Positions 24,701 to 35,184 of a stretch of DNA of 64,000 nucleotides are shown here, in pieces. A program made the position numbers and the translations under genes. Positions within the stretch are counted from its first letter, which is position 1. The number at the start of each line of letters is the position of its first letter. The stretch is from Polytrichum commune (taxonomy: Eukaryota; Streptophyta; Polytrichopsida; Polytrichales; Polytrichaceae). The notes under the pieces are model-generated. The model was not told where the DNA came from and ran no database searches. It worked only from the letters and a program-made list of their open reading frames with translations. The stretch is from assembly GCA_950295325.1 (NCBI GenBank), contig OX485808.1, positions 12,962,501-13,026,500 of the forward strand. The letters run 5' to 3'.

Positions 24701-24871
24701 CAAAGATTCATAGGAGGATGTATCCACAAACACCCCCATCACGTTAGGCATATCATTACTACCCGCCGACGGGGAAGAAAGTTCACAGTCACCATCGGAG
24801 GACGAAGCAATTGTGGGAAACTCCAATGAACTATATGCCACGGGCAGCGCCATACAACCTAAGCAAACCAA
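21726..24871 (-). pseudogene. DUF7869-like large protein, probable transposon-borne gene
   Basis: An 801-codon frame (24871-22466) continues after a 1-nt frameshift near 22562 in a second frame to TAA at 21840-21842, then stays open to TAA 21726-21728. The ORF also reads through an in-frame intron, 23245-23376 (132 bp, GTTTGTATG to TTTCTTTCCCAG), which should be removed. Upstream, TTAG before 24860 may be another splice acceptor, so MALPVAYSS is a possible internal start. The blocks QLDNCAKDNKCRYVF, VSFLMVGHTHDDIDASF and KIPPLLMKS-like IPLLMKSYMD match the DUF7869 family known from algae, mosses, fungi and animals. The spaced acidic residues (HDKMDHAK, QLDNC, HTHDDID) suggest an RNase-H-like DDE nuclease, which I infer. 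An N-terminal Cys/His-rich stretch (CCDRKCCQFF) may bind metal. No terminal inverted repeats were found. Confidence 0.75.
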
Positions 24872-25849
24872 TAATTAATGACAAACAAAACAAACACAGC
24901 AATGCACACAAAAGCGAATACGAGAGCTGTGTAGGTATATGGCTCAAAAATCACAAAGAACTCTCGCGGCATCGTTGGGGGACCTCACATATGTAGACGA
25001 ACGTGCGTTCGAAAACAACGCCATGACATGGAAATACAACATGGGATCCACACGGCAATGGACAACGGCATGCAATTGTAAAATGGATAAGCAATGTGCA
25101 TTGATTATGAGCACCCAAAATGCACTTGCATCATTATAATGATGCAGTAAAGCAACTGAGGGACATGTCTTTGACGGGTGTGTGCATGCGAACGACCGAC
25201 CCCAAGACAGAGCCCAAACTGAGGGATGTATGTATACGAACGATCGTTCGTAAGTCCTAGCCGAAACATATGGACGTATGCATAGGAACGATGAATAATA
25301 TGTTCTAGCCGTGACCTTGTTTGTAAAAACTATTGACCCGACAGAAGAGATATTTATAGCCAAGGACTTGGAGGCATGTGTTCAAAGTAACGGCTGTTTA
25401 TGGATAATTGCAAAATAATATCAATTGATATTTACGAACGCACGTTCGTGAATAACCCACCATCAGATGTTCAGTTGGACATAACGGATTCACGGGAGCC
25501 TAGGTGGGTTGGAAGGTTGGAAGGAAAATATACGAACGCACGTTCGTGTATCATTGATACATTTTAGTACCTACGACTACCTATAAGTAGGTTAACGTGG
25601 ATCTATGTCCAATCACTACAAGAGTTTATATGACCTATTTGATAAAAATGTGACGAAATTCTGTTAATTTGGGTGTCATATAGGGCACCTTGATTCGGTC
25701 ATACAATTAACAGAGTTCTGTCAATTTCTTTGTCATCTGGGACAATTATACACGTAGGATTCCATTTACTCCGGCCCCCTTGCTATGTTGGATTCTCTTT
25801 ACCTCGTCATTTACCCATGGTGATGTGGTTTAATGTCCAAGTTATACTA

Positions 25850-26053
25850 GTAAAAAAATCCCAAATTAGTAATTCACCCTCGCATTCGGGGCCTACTCAC
25901 ATAGGTCTAAGGGGCAACAGCCACCTCACCTAGGCTAATGGACAAAACCCACCTACCTACCTTAGGCGAAGCCAAGGCTGAGGGGTCAAGGGGATCGAAC
26001 CTTGAACTTCTTGGCTATAGTGTGAAGGCCTTAGCCACTAAGCCACCGCTCAT
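25850..26053 (-). mobile_element. tRNA-derived SINE inside the CACTA element
   Basis: The minus strand begins near 26053 with a tRNA-like head: A box TGGCTTAGTGGCTAAGG (26029-26045) and B box GGTTCGATCCC (25991-26001), spaced as in an internal RNA polymerase III promoter. About 130 bp of body follow, ending in a T run at 25853-25859. The anticodon-region pairing is not tRNA-like, so this is not a functional tRNA gene. No clear target duplication was found. Confidence 0.8.
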
Positions 26054-26239
26054 TACATGATATAGGCCAAGTATGTAAGAGTTTTGTATGAAGAAGCCAT
26101 AAGACTTATAAACTTATGTATATATATTTTTTAATTAGTGAAAGTAAAAACAAGCATAGAATTAATGTATTTACTGCTTTTAATTAGTACGTATTGTATT
26201 TGTATTAAAAACAATTTACAAAAATACTCCTAAACATTA

Positions 26240-26640
26240 TTACAGTAATTATTGTAATTATTTTAACTACATTAATTACAATAATTTCAGTATTTTACTG
26301 AAAATAGCAAATTTCAGTATTTACTTAAATTAGCAAATTTCAGTATTTACCTAAATTAGCAAATTTCAATATTTACTTAAATTAGCAAATTTCAATATTT
26401 ACTTAAATTAGCAAATTTCAATATTTAATTAAATTAACAAATTTCAGTATTTAGTTAAATTGGTAATTTCAGTATTTACTTAAATTGGTAATTTCCCCAT
26501 TTACTTAAATTGGTAATTTCAGTAATTACTCAAAAGGGTAATTTCAGTATTTACTTAAATTGGTAATTTCAGTATTTACATTAATTAATTAAATTAGTTA
26601 TTACATTAATTATAGTAAATACATTAATTATATTAATTAC
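26240..26640 (+). repeat. AT-rich minisatellite, unit about 26 bp
   Basis: Repeats of AAATTAGCAAATTTCAGTATTTACTT and a derived form with TTGGTAATTTCAGTATTTAC run through about 400 bp inside the CACTA element. AT exceeds 80 percent by eye. Confidence 0.8.
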
Positions 26641-27470
26641 TTATACTAGTAATTACAATAATTAAAAACCTTTTGTAACACCTTTTGTAACACCTTTTGT
26701 TAATAAATATGAGACACATGCTCAGGTGAAGGGAATAAGTTAAACGTGAAATATATAAATCTGATGACAGAAAATTGACATAAATTTTGAATAATGTACG
26801 AATTGACAAAAACTCATAGCTTTGAGCTGATTTTGTCACTTCGGACATTTTAGTGTCACATTTTTGTCAATTATACACCCATTTCCTTGTAGTGAATGAT
26901 CTACTTACGAACGCACGTTCGTAAACCACTCGCATCACAAGAACTTAGGTGCGCCTGTATCTCGAAAGAAATATATACGAACGCACGTTCGTATATCCTT
27001 GACAATTTTCATGCCTCTGACTACATATAAGTAAATCAACGTGGAGTATGTCTAATGCTCTACTTACGAACGCACGTTCGTAAACCAATCACATCACACG
27101 AACTTAGGTGCCCTGTATCTTGAAGGAAATATATACGAACGCACGTTCGTATATCATTGACAATTTTCATGCCTCTGACTACATATAAGTAAATCAACAT
27201 GGAGTATGTCTAATGCTCTACTTACGAACGCACATTCGTAAACCATTCACATCACACGAACTTAGGTGCCCCTGTATCTCGAAGGAAATATATACGAACG
27301 CACATTCGTATATCATTGACAACTTTCATGCCTTTGACTACATATAAGTAAATCAGTGTGGAGTATGTCTAATGCTCGGTTTACGAACGCACGTTCGTAA
27401 ACCACTCACATCACGTGTCTGAGCCTCTTGTGCATATGCTACCAACTCATCTTTACGAACGTGCGTTCGT

Positions 27471-29205
27471 AAAGGTCCGGTATTTGCGGCGGTATATACG
27501 GGTATGTGCAGACTATAGTGTACATGGGAGGTATAGGGTGGGCGCACAAGAAAATGGTTTGAGCTCGTTCCAGTCAAGTCTGTGGAGCGCACACTTGGAT
27601 GTGCCGCAGAAAAGAGCTCTGATGTGGGGGGAAGAGCTTTAAGTACCTTCCCCCTGATGGTTCAAAATCCCTTGGATGCTATTTAAAAAGAGAATTCCCG
27701 CCGCCTACTTTGACCTAACAATATGCCATTCCATCCATGCGGATATATATAAATAGCATTATGTATGGAGCATGTCTTGCATGCACGCAACATATTGTAA
27801 ATATATCAATCGGTCGTACACCTTAGTTGTTACCAAGGTCTCACGATAATATATGTCTATATTTATATGTTTATATAAATTTCATATTATATATTATATT
27901 ATATATACACATATATATAGTATTAGATACATAATGTCTATATAGGTTGATGGTTAACATTGAGTTTTAAATGATTTGCGACTAAGGTGTGAAGTCCAAG
28001 TTAATTGACGATTGATTATACCTAATAAAGTGATGAAGGGTTTAGGGTAATACATATTCACACACACAATGAGGTAAGAGTGGCTAAGAACATGTTGTGG
28101 AAGCCCCTAAAATTATAGGTATCATATGATTCACATTAAAAAAATGCCCGTAATATGGTCATCAAGTGCATGAATACCAATAAAAAGTCGCTTAATCCAT
28201 TATGGCTTGTACTAGGTAGATTGATGACATTTTGAACCAATCTTACCCAGTATATGTAGGTAAGGTCTTCATTCAAATGTAACACTAGGTTTGAAAATAA
28301 TGAATTAAAATGGCATGATTGGAAATGATCAATCACTTTGGAACGGTGCATACGATAATGATAAGAATTGAAACCATACCTACGTGAAGTCACACTTACA
28401 ATTATTAATATGTGTTTGACGTCCTATGGGAAATAAATTTTCCTCCACCTCTTGTAAAGGTTTAGGACAGCCCTCGCCACAATCTGAAATTGAGTCCTTT
28501 ATCCGATAAATATTTATTTAAGGAACCATTGAACACCTTGAAAGATATATTGTCCATGAAAGTTTTAATACACATCCTTGCGGGTGGATTCTTCATTTGA
28601 ATCCACCCCCTACACTCGAGGCTCGCCAAACATCGGACCATATTATGAACTAATATAAGTTTAAATGCAATTGATTATTGGTGAACTTAAAAGTTGATGG
28701 CACTAGTATTCGTTTGTTAGTTCAAGTCGACAACTAATTAAATGACTTCACCTCCTATTGGAAATTCATTTATCCTCCACCATGGTGTGGAAATGGATAA
28801 CTAATTTGGAATGGTGTATACATTAGTATGCACTTACAATTATCTGTTTATATTATTTGCATCCTACAAGAAGTATGTGCATGACCATAGCTTAAACTGT
28901 TGATTTAAACCAAAGTCTTAAACCATTCATGTTATAATAAGATTAAGTATGCATTGTGTGATCAAATTGCACTCAAAACTATATACTAAGGTGAAAGGGC
29001 TAGCATTCTAAATTTCCCTCTTCACCTATTAAGCCAATGTTTTATCTCAAAATGACAATTACTCGCATGAGACTAGATTATTATAGTTGCTATGAACCAC
29101 ATAAAGCAATTTCCAATCGAACCAACATTGGTTTACCATTTTGACATGATGCCCATAGACCACAACATGGCCTTATATAAGAAAGGTTGGTAAGATAAAA
29201 AGATG
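27471..29205. other. No recognisable gene; possible TATA region
   Basis: 27600-27760 has TATATATAAATAG near 27742, which resembles a TATA box, but no gene follows it closely. 27850-27960 is AT-rich. A degenerate minus-strand segment at 28436-28610 is repeated at 29395-29590 (separate entry). Confidence 0.35.
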
Positions 29206-29605
29206 TAGGGTTTAGGGGTTAGGGTTTAGGGTTTGGGGTTAGCGTATAGGGTTTGTGAAAGTTGTCTAGGTGGTTTGTGGGCTTAGGATTTATATCGTTA
29301 GTGATACTTAGTGTACTATGCGTTCGTATTTAGAGTATCTAACACTAAATATCATATTAAGGGTGGGTCAAGCTAACACCTCATGAAATTAATGACAACG
29401 TATTGAAAATTGAATTTTCCCCCACTTCTAGAGGAGAATCAGATAGCCCCTCTCCACAATTTAAAATGCGTCCTTTATGTATGTTATAGTTGTTTGAGGA
29501 ACCATTGAACAACTTTAAGGATGTGTGGTTCATGAGAACTCTATCTTGCAAAACACCATATACACATTGGGGTGGATTCTTCATCGAAAACCTACTAAAT
29601 GACAT
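28436..29605 (-). repeat. Two diverged copies of a coding-like segment about 955 bp apart
   Basis: 28436-28610 and 29395-29590 align on the minus strand: both encode NPP...(F/L)K(V/L)FNGSxNxYxxxKG and end in RGLS/EGLSDS. The second is open for 74 codons (29381-29605); the first carries stops. Probably fragments of one repeated element whose family I do not recognise. Confidence 0.5.
29206..29254 (+). repeat. Interstitial plant-type telomere repeat
   Basis: TAGGGTTTAGGGG, TTAGGGTTTAGGG and degenerate neighbours form about 49 bp of TTTAGGG-type repeat, the telomere unit of most land plants and many green algae. Confidence 0.75.
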
Positions 29606-29763
29606 GCATTGTGTTGTACAAATTAACTAAACATACTTTTCTAAAATATGTTTACAAGGAATCCAACTGTAGAGGTATTAAGGGGAATGTAAAATTCATG
29701 TCCCCGAACTAAGCTCCCACCATTTCGTATTTCTTATTTCCTAAACCCTCATGCATCCATCTC

Positions 29764-29835
29764 CTCATCCCCCACCCCCACCCCCACCCCCATCATCCCC
29801 ATCCCCATCCTCATCCCCATCCCCTCCCCCCTCCC
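29764..29835 (+). repeat. CCCCCA/CCCCAT simple repeat
   Basis: A pyrimidine-rich run of CCCCCAC and CCCCATC units leads into a short GC-rich patch (29840-29960). It lies upstream of the presumed leader exon of the DGQHS gene and may be part of its promoter or leader. Confidence 0.7.
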
Positions 29836-30037
29836 AGCCCTGGCCAGTGGCCATCAGCCACGTGGCCGCCGCCAGGAAACCCTAGCGGTGCCGGGTACCT
29901 CCCCGCGCCTCTTCCTTTCCTCCTCATTTGTCATTTGGACCAGAGGAGGAGGGGAGAGCTTAGGTGTGGCGAAGCCCTTGCCATTTGTGGCGCCGCATAT
30001 TATATGTTTTCTTTGACTCGCATTGTCAGAAGCTTGA

Positions 30038-30320
30038 GAGTAGGATCGCTTGAGAGGGTGAGAGTTTTAGAAAGCTTGAGAGGTTGAGAGTTTTAGAAAT
30101 CGTGAGAGGTTGAGAGTTTTAGAAAGCTTAAGAGGTTTAGAAAGCTTAAGAGGTTGAGAGTTTTAGAAATCTTGAGAGGTTGAGAGTTTTAGAAAGCTTG
30201 AGAGGTTGAGAGTTTTAGAAATCTTGAGAGGTTGAGAGTTTTAGAAAGCTTGAGAGGTTTACAGTTTTAGAAAGCTTGAGAGGTTGAGTGTTTCAAAAAG
30301 CTTGAGAGTTCCAGAAAACT
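30038..30320 (+). repeat. 26-bp tandem repeat in the presumed 5' leader
   Basis: About ten units of the type AGAAAGCTTGAGAGGTTGAGAGTTTT, with shortened variants. It sits in the untranslated leader inferred for the gene at 31278. Confidence 0.85.
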
Positions 30321-30511
30321 TGAGTTTTAAGGGCTTGTGAGTTGTGTGTACATCAGAATATTTGTAGGATTTGTATATAAGTTCTGAAGGCTTGAGAGTG
30401 TGAGAAAGGAGCGAGGGTAGAAGATTGCATTTGAAAGTGAAGTCAGTGCATTTGTGAGGTTTCTGGTTTCTGAGTAGCAGGCAACAGGTTTTGTGTGTGC
30501 AACAATTCAAT

Positions 30512-31277
30512 GTGAGTACAACTTTCCTTTTCAAAACACTTCTTTGCAATCTAAAATTCTTCTTTGTTGAATTACATGTGTTTTGTTTTATGCATTATGA
30601 GCTTTGGCATGTTTTGAATGAATTAGGACTTTCCTCTTCATTATGAATTCCCAATCACTGAATCTGAAATTTTGTTGTGATTCCATATTGCACTTTGTGT
30701 TTCATCATTCTGATAAAGAGTTGCAGGCAGAAATCCAACCCATGTTGATCGCAACATTCATAAACCCATACATACGTATTCGTATGTATACGTATACGTT
30801 CATGTACGGACAAAGCATTTATTATCATACCCACACATGACCACATTTACGAACGATCGTTCGTAAATGTGGCGTGTATACATCTAATACACCAACCCCT
30901 CTACTTTTACGAACGTGCGTTTGTAAAATACGCACTCACCCTATACATTTGCGAATGTGCGTTCGTAATTGACCAAATAAGGAACATCATGTAATTGCGA
31001 ACGTCTGTTCGTAAGTACACAGTAATCACACATCAATATCCTAAATTTACGAACGGTCGTTCGTAAACAGGGATGAAAACAAACCCAGGATTTACGAACG
31101 CGCGTTCGTAAATCCACAAAGAGGCATGGACATAAATATGTGCATCCAATAACTAATAAAAAAATTATTCTAAAAAATGATCCCCGTACCTTTTGATTGC
31201 ACCATATGAACATCAAAGCAAGCAGAAATACGAACGCGCGTTCGTAAATGCCATTCTGAAAGTGTCTTATATTGCAG
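30512..31277 (+). other. Inferred 5'-UTR intron carrying seven palindromes
   Basis: Donor AAT|GTGAGTAC at 30512 and acceptor TATATTGCAG at 31277, immediately before the ATG at 31278, suggest a 766-bp leader intron. It contains palindrome cores starting at 30849, 30909, 30951, 30997, 31049, 31094 and 31230. The leader exon would include 29900-30511. The splice sites are read from consensus only, without transcript evidence. Confidence 0.55.
30841..31245. repeat. Seven ACGAACGNNCGTTCGT palindromes, including two long perfect ones
   Basis: 30841-30872 is a perfect 32-bp palindrome (CCACATTTACGAACGA and its complement). 31088-31115 is a perfect 28-bp one (GGATTTACGAACGC and its complement). The other five (30909, 30951, 30997, 31049, 31230) are shorter or carry one to three changes. 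Central dinucleotides here are AT, TG, TC, GT and CG. Confidence 0.92.
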
Positions 31278-32573
31278 ATGGCTAGACCAAGCAGGAGCGC
31301 AATTGAGATGTTCGCATTACAGTTGGATCGCCTTCCGGAGTCAGTGACAGATGACAATGGCAACGACAACTACGTCCCCAAAGATGACTTCATCGGGGAG
31401 TGGACGGCGCTCCCCGAGAAAAGTGATGACGGAATGTTCGTCCTTAGGTTCACATACGAGTTGGAGACAAGGCCAGACCAGCCTGAGCAGTGGGTGCAGA
31501 TGAAGACCTGGGGGATAGAGTCTATAGAGGCACATGGTGATTTTGTCATTTTGGAAATGAAGAACAAAAAAAACAACATCAACCTCCTGCTGGACTTCAG
31601 GAGGCACCCTTTCTCCCATACATACGCACAGAATAATATTGTAGAGGATGCAAAGCATTTTGACCTGATTAACCTCTTCACGAAGTACAGCCTCAGCCAG
31701 CATTGGACTGCCAGGAAGCTCACTGCACTGGCCCTGAACATTTCCAAGTATAACAGTGTCGTCGCCAAGGCTAACAAGAAGAAAAAGAGTCCAAAAACAC
31801 CTACTGCATCCGGAGTAGGAGGTTCCAGAAGTGCGCCGCGGCCAGTGCCAACAGGTAGTAGATTGACAGAAGGGCCAAGCAGACACTCCACACCATCTAA
31901 AAGAACTAGGGACGACATGAAGAAGTCTGGTGTAACGGAGACCGCGGAGGTCAACTCGCCGCCTGTCATGCCGACTCCTTTGAAAAAGGGAGAAAACCCT
32001 GATGCTACAAAGGCGACTCGTATCCTTCGAGACTTCAACAATTACTCGAAGGATTGCTGGCCCATGGGACAGTACTTCACCTTCAACGTGGACTGCTTCA
32101 GATGCGAGAAATCCCCGAACAAGTGGGTGGTGAGGTCACGTGAAAGCGGGGGTGTGAAGTGGCAAATAAATAACTTGATGAACAATGTGAAGTGGGATAG
32201 GCAAACAGTGTGTGTTATGCCAAAAGGTTTCACTTCCCGTCCCACGGAAAAGGATTGGGCACGAATCCAGAACGGGGAGTTCTGGATTATTGATGGACAG
32301 CACAGCTTGGAGGCCTCGCAGATCATTCTAAAGGACGATAACTTCTAGCATGAGCTCAAGGGGGACCTGCGCTACTGGAAAGCGTTCCTGGTCTGGTCTG
32401 ACGACTGGGACAAGCTCCGGAAAATTTCGACATTTCTGAATTCCGGAAATAAAATCAAGGCGTTTGAAGCGTCGTGGGCAGCGAACATAGTGGCTGCGAG
32501 AGACGTGTGGGTTGCACATGGGTGCCCACCAAAGGAAAGGGAGAATGCGAAAAACCAGTCTCCACAATGGAAG

Positions 32574-32692
32574 GTAAGTTTACGAACGAGCGTTCGTAAT
32601 TCTCATGTTCATTTTCAACATTCTTCATCATTATAAATACGAACGTGCGTTCGTATTTAGATGCCCACTGACATTATTTTCTTCTAATGCAG
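32574..32692 (+). other. Intron with two palindromes
   Basis: 119 bp, AAG|GTAAGT to CTAATGCAG|GCG. Palindrome cores start at 32582 (8 nt after the donor) and 32639 (38 nt before the acceptor). The second has matched flanks, AAATACG...CGTATTT. Confidence 0.85.
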
Positions 32693-34018
32693 GCGTTTTG
32701 CGATGCGATGGTAGATAAATTCTCTTCCATCGACATGAAGTCCACGTCAACGAAGTCTGTGCTGGAGCTGAAGGGTGAGCTCCGGCTTATTTGTTGCAAC
32801 ATAGACACCTGGGATTTGTGGACCCAGTTTTTTGATGCTCACAGTGCGGGGGATCTCGTCAACCCCGACACTAAAGAAAAATATAACAAGGAGAAGAGTG
32901 GGGAAGCCCCTCCGCTGCTGAGGGAATTTTTCAGGCCGCTTCAGGGGTTGACGGAGTCCGAATTGCAGAGATGTGCAGTGCATGCTCTTGGGAACACCGT
33001 CGGGAGAACAATCCCCTACCCGAAGATTTGTTTGAAGAGGCCAAAGCACAGGCCCGGAACGTACTCCATCAAGGAGTGGTGCGAGCATCGCAAATTGAAG
33101 ACTAACGCGATGAAGGAGTTGGGCGCACTCGTCCCGGAGTACAAACTCTTCCAGGCCGACGGAGACATCAACTGGGCTGGATGGAAAGAGTTCAAGGTCG
33201 GCTACAACATCAACGGCTGTTCCATGCGTAGTCTAGTTAAGGAACACGCCTCCGTTTTGAAACTCAAGGGGAACAAGCGGACCAAGAAAACAGAGACAGA
33301 TCCCCAGGAGGTGGAGTTGTATATAAAGTTTTTGGAGAGGAAGCGGAGGGCCACATTCGAGGGAGTGGCCAGATTTTGTTTGGTAACCACCGGGCTGGAG
33401 AGGACCACATTTTCTAAGTGGGACGGCACCATCAGCAAGGCCGAGGTGAGGGAGGACCGCAGGGGTTGCCCATTTGCCCTGATTGATTTCAGGGGGATCC
33501 CAGGAGGTGAGAGGCAAGGGGGAAAGGATTTGCCCTTCTATAACCCTTTCATGGCAAAGTTTCAAGACTACAAATCGCCTACCATGAGGGAGCCTCACGT
33601 ATGGCTTTGGATAGTTGAACAAGAGAAGCTATCCATTGTGACGGAGCTGTACGAAAATACCATCAAATATGAATACAACATCTACCACAGCACCTACGTG
33701 CCCGCAAAAACAGAAGGGATCGTGACCATCAACGAGGCCAGGGGCAACAAGCAGGTGGGAGCTATCAGCCTGATCTTCTTGACATACAATGCACTCAGGC
33801 ATGGGAGAGCGCCTGTGAAGGCAAACAATACTTTCAAGAAGATATACAACATTCCTCACCCCCCTCCCAAGGAACTGTTGCAGGAGACATTGTACACTAT
33901 TTTCCCCGCGTTGGAACTCAGGTTGGAGTTCTACGTGTCAGTGTTGCAGAGCTTGGCAATCAGTGGAGAGACTGTCTACAACATCTTTGGAGGCAGCAAG
34001 TTCATGTACGCGGCCATG

Positions 34019-34170
34019 GTAAGCTCTCCTTCGATTTACGAACGCTCGTTCGTAATGTTCATTGAGCTAGATGTTAATAGTTGCCAATGTCTTTCTGTGG
34101 GTTGATGTTCATGTTTTTGTTTACGAACGCGCGTTCGTATATGCTGACATGATTGCAATCGTTGCTACAG
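34019..34170 (+). other. Intron with two palindromes
   Basis: 152 bp, ATG|GTAAGC to GCTACAG|ATG. Cores start at 34038 (19 nt after the donor) and 34123 (32 nt before the acceptor). The layout mirrors the previous intron. Confidence 0.85.
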
Positions 34171-34215
34171 ATGCTGGGGTTGTGCGTGAATAGCTACATT
34201 GACGCCCAGGACGAG

Positions 34216-34480
34216 CAGGGTTGTCTATCGCGACGTCATGACGGTGTCGTGCCGTCATGTCGTGTCGTGTCGTGACGGACCCCTCCGTCACGACATAATA
34301 GGGTCCACGTAGGGTCAACATAGGGTGAATGGACTAGGGTGGGTAAAATACTTACCTTCTTGCCAAGGTGGCGTCCTATGTGGCAGAAAACGCCGACGTG
34401 GATGTGCATATTTCCCTTGCCAAGTAAACCATTTTGCCATTGTGTTTATCATTCTGTTAAAATCAAAGTAGAAAAATATG
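34216..34480 (+). repeat. Left end of the hAT with subterminal CGTGACGG motifs
   Basis: Inside the terminal repeat, GTCGTGACGGA, CCGTCACGACA, GTCATGACGG and GTCGTG recur within 90 bp, in both orientations. The same words recur at the right end (49790-49880). Repeated subterminal words are the usual binding sites of hAT transposases. Confidence 0.8.
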
Positions 34481-35012
34481 ACTAAGGAGGGTGTGGGGCG
34501 GACGGGGGCGGACGGGGGAGGGGGGTGGTGCGGACGGCGGAGGGGGGTGGAGCGGACGGACGGGGGGGGGTGGTGCGGACGGGGGAGGGGGGTGGAGCGG
34601 ACGGACGGGGGGGTGGAGCGGACGGAGGGGAGGGGGTGGAGCGGACGGGGGAGGGGGTGTGGAGCGGACGGAGGAGGGGGTGGAGCGGACGGGGGCGGGG
34701 GGGTGGAGCGGACGGGGGTGGGGGGTGGAGCGGACGGACGGGGGGGTGGAGCGGACGGACCGGGGGGGGGGGGGTGGAGCGGACGGAGGGGGAGGGGGTG
34801 GAGCGGACGGAGGAGGGGGTGGAGCAGACGGGGGCGGGGGGGGGGGTGGAGCGGACGGGGGTGGGGCGTGGGGCGGACGGAGGGGGGTGGAGCGGACGGG
34901 GGAGGGGGGTGGGGCGGACGGGGGGGTGGAGCGGACGGAGGGGGAGGGGGGTTGGGAACGGGGGGGAACGCTGGAGCGGACGGGGGAACGCGGAAGGGAG
35001 CGGGGGGGGAGG
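34481..35012 (+). repeat. G-rich array 1, GGAGCGGACGGGGG type
   Basis: About 530 bp of GGTGGAGCGGACGGGGG variants with runs of four or more G. All six frames are open here, giving false Pro/Arg- or Gly-rich products. The plus strand has strong G-quadruplex potential. Confidence 0.9.
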
Positions 35013-35184
35013 GGAACAACGTGCAATTGCGGCCATATATTTTCTAGAAGTAGAAATAATATTGCATATTCATGTAGAGGACTTCATTACCTATCCATGG
35101 ATACCAAGAACTCATTTTTTGAACTTCATATGAATTTTTGAGAGCCAAAAAACCGAGACTATGTCCAAACTTCCAAAAAAAAGT
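35013..35184 (+). repeat. 170-bp partner segment of the G-rich array, copy 1
   Basis: GAACAACGTG(C/G)AATTGCGGCCAT through GAGAGCCAAAAAACCGAGACTATGTCC, ending in an A run. Near-identical copies follow array 2 (38361-38530) and precede array 3 (41707-41845), so array and segment travel together. Confidence 0.88.

Larger units (their letters stand above)
25614..26894. mobile_element. Non-autonomous CACTA (En/Spm-type) element
   Basis: Starts CACTACAAG and ends CTTGTAGTG, with AAT flanking both sides (25611-25613 and 26895-26897): the 3-bp duplication and CACTA ends define the superfamily. Subterminal regions share motifs such as CAATTATACAC and repeated (A)ATTGACA/TGTCAATT. No transposase is present in its 1,281 bp; it contains a SINE and an AT-rich minisatellite. 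Confidence 0.88.
24997..27470. repeat. Twelve copies of the ACGAACGNNCGTTCGT palindrome, upstream cluster
   Basis: Cores start at 24997, 25236, 25434, 25532, 26907, 26977, 27066, 27135, 27224, 27294, 27383 and 27455. The copy at 24997 lacks the last base of the right arm; those at 27224 and 27294 carry CATTCGT in place of CGTTCGT. Central dinucleotides are TG, AT or CA. Flanks extend the palindrome, for example TATACG...CGTATA and CTTTACG...CGTAAAG. Ten of the copies form part of the tandem array at 25434-27470. Confidence 0.9.
25434..27470 (+). repeat. Tandem array of about 158-bp units, two palindromes per unit
   Basis: Units start at palindromes 25434 (diverged), 26907, 27066, 27224 and 27383 (partial). 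Each has a CTTACG-flanked palindrome, the segment CACGAACTTAGGTGCC, a TATACG-flanked palindrome about 70 bp later, and a tail CATATAAGTAAATCAACGTGG...GTATGTCTAATG. The CACTA element at 25614-26894 split the first unit at its junction: sequence before (ATGTCCAAT) and after (GATCTACTTACG) rejoin as the normal unit boundary. Confidence 0.85.
31278..34215 (+). pseudogene. Multi-exon gene with DGQHS (ParB/DGQHR-like) motif, 5' part
   Basis: Exons: 31278-32573, 32693-34018 and 34171-34215; introns have GT-AG ends and keep the frame (QWK|AFCDAM, YAAM|MLGLC). The start is the ATG directly after a splice acceptor. Exon 2 encodes an N-terminal domain (FIGEWTALPE to LTALALNISKYN), a basic Ser/Pro-rich linker with KKKKS, then WARIQNGEFWIIDGQHSLEAS near residue 340, which resembles the catalytic loop of ParB/Srx-fold and DGQHR-domain proteins with Ser in place of Arg. 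An in-frame TAG at 32346-32348 breaks it, yet the frame stays open for 75 codons to the splice site. Exon 3 (442 codons) has no domain I recognise. The hAT element at 34216 cuts exon 4 after ...DAQDE; the frame resumes at 49899. Function is unknown; a DNA-binding or nuclease role is inference from the motif alone. Confidence 0.75.

Noticed and set aside
25991-26053. Functional tRNA gene
   Set aside because: A and B boxes are present, but the sequence between and around them does not form an acceptor stem and anticodon arm; it continues into a SINE body.
26907-27470. CRISPR array
   Set aside because: Palindromes recur with near-identical intervening sequence in a satellite-like unit, the context is eukaryotic, and there are no cas genes.
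31341-32041. Minus-strand frames opposite exon 2 of the DGQHS gene
   Set aside because: Antisense shadows; the plus strand has the splice sites and the recognisable motif.
34315-35141. Long Pro/Arg- and Gly-rich open frames on both strands over the G-rich arrays (also 41717-42695 and 49106-49773)
   Set aside because: All frames are open because the array lacks A/T-rich stop codons; products are pure low complexity that follow the repeat unit.
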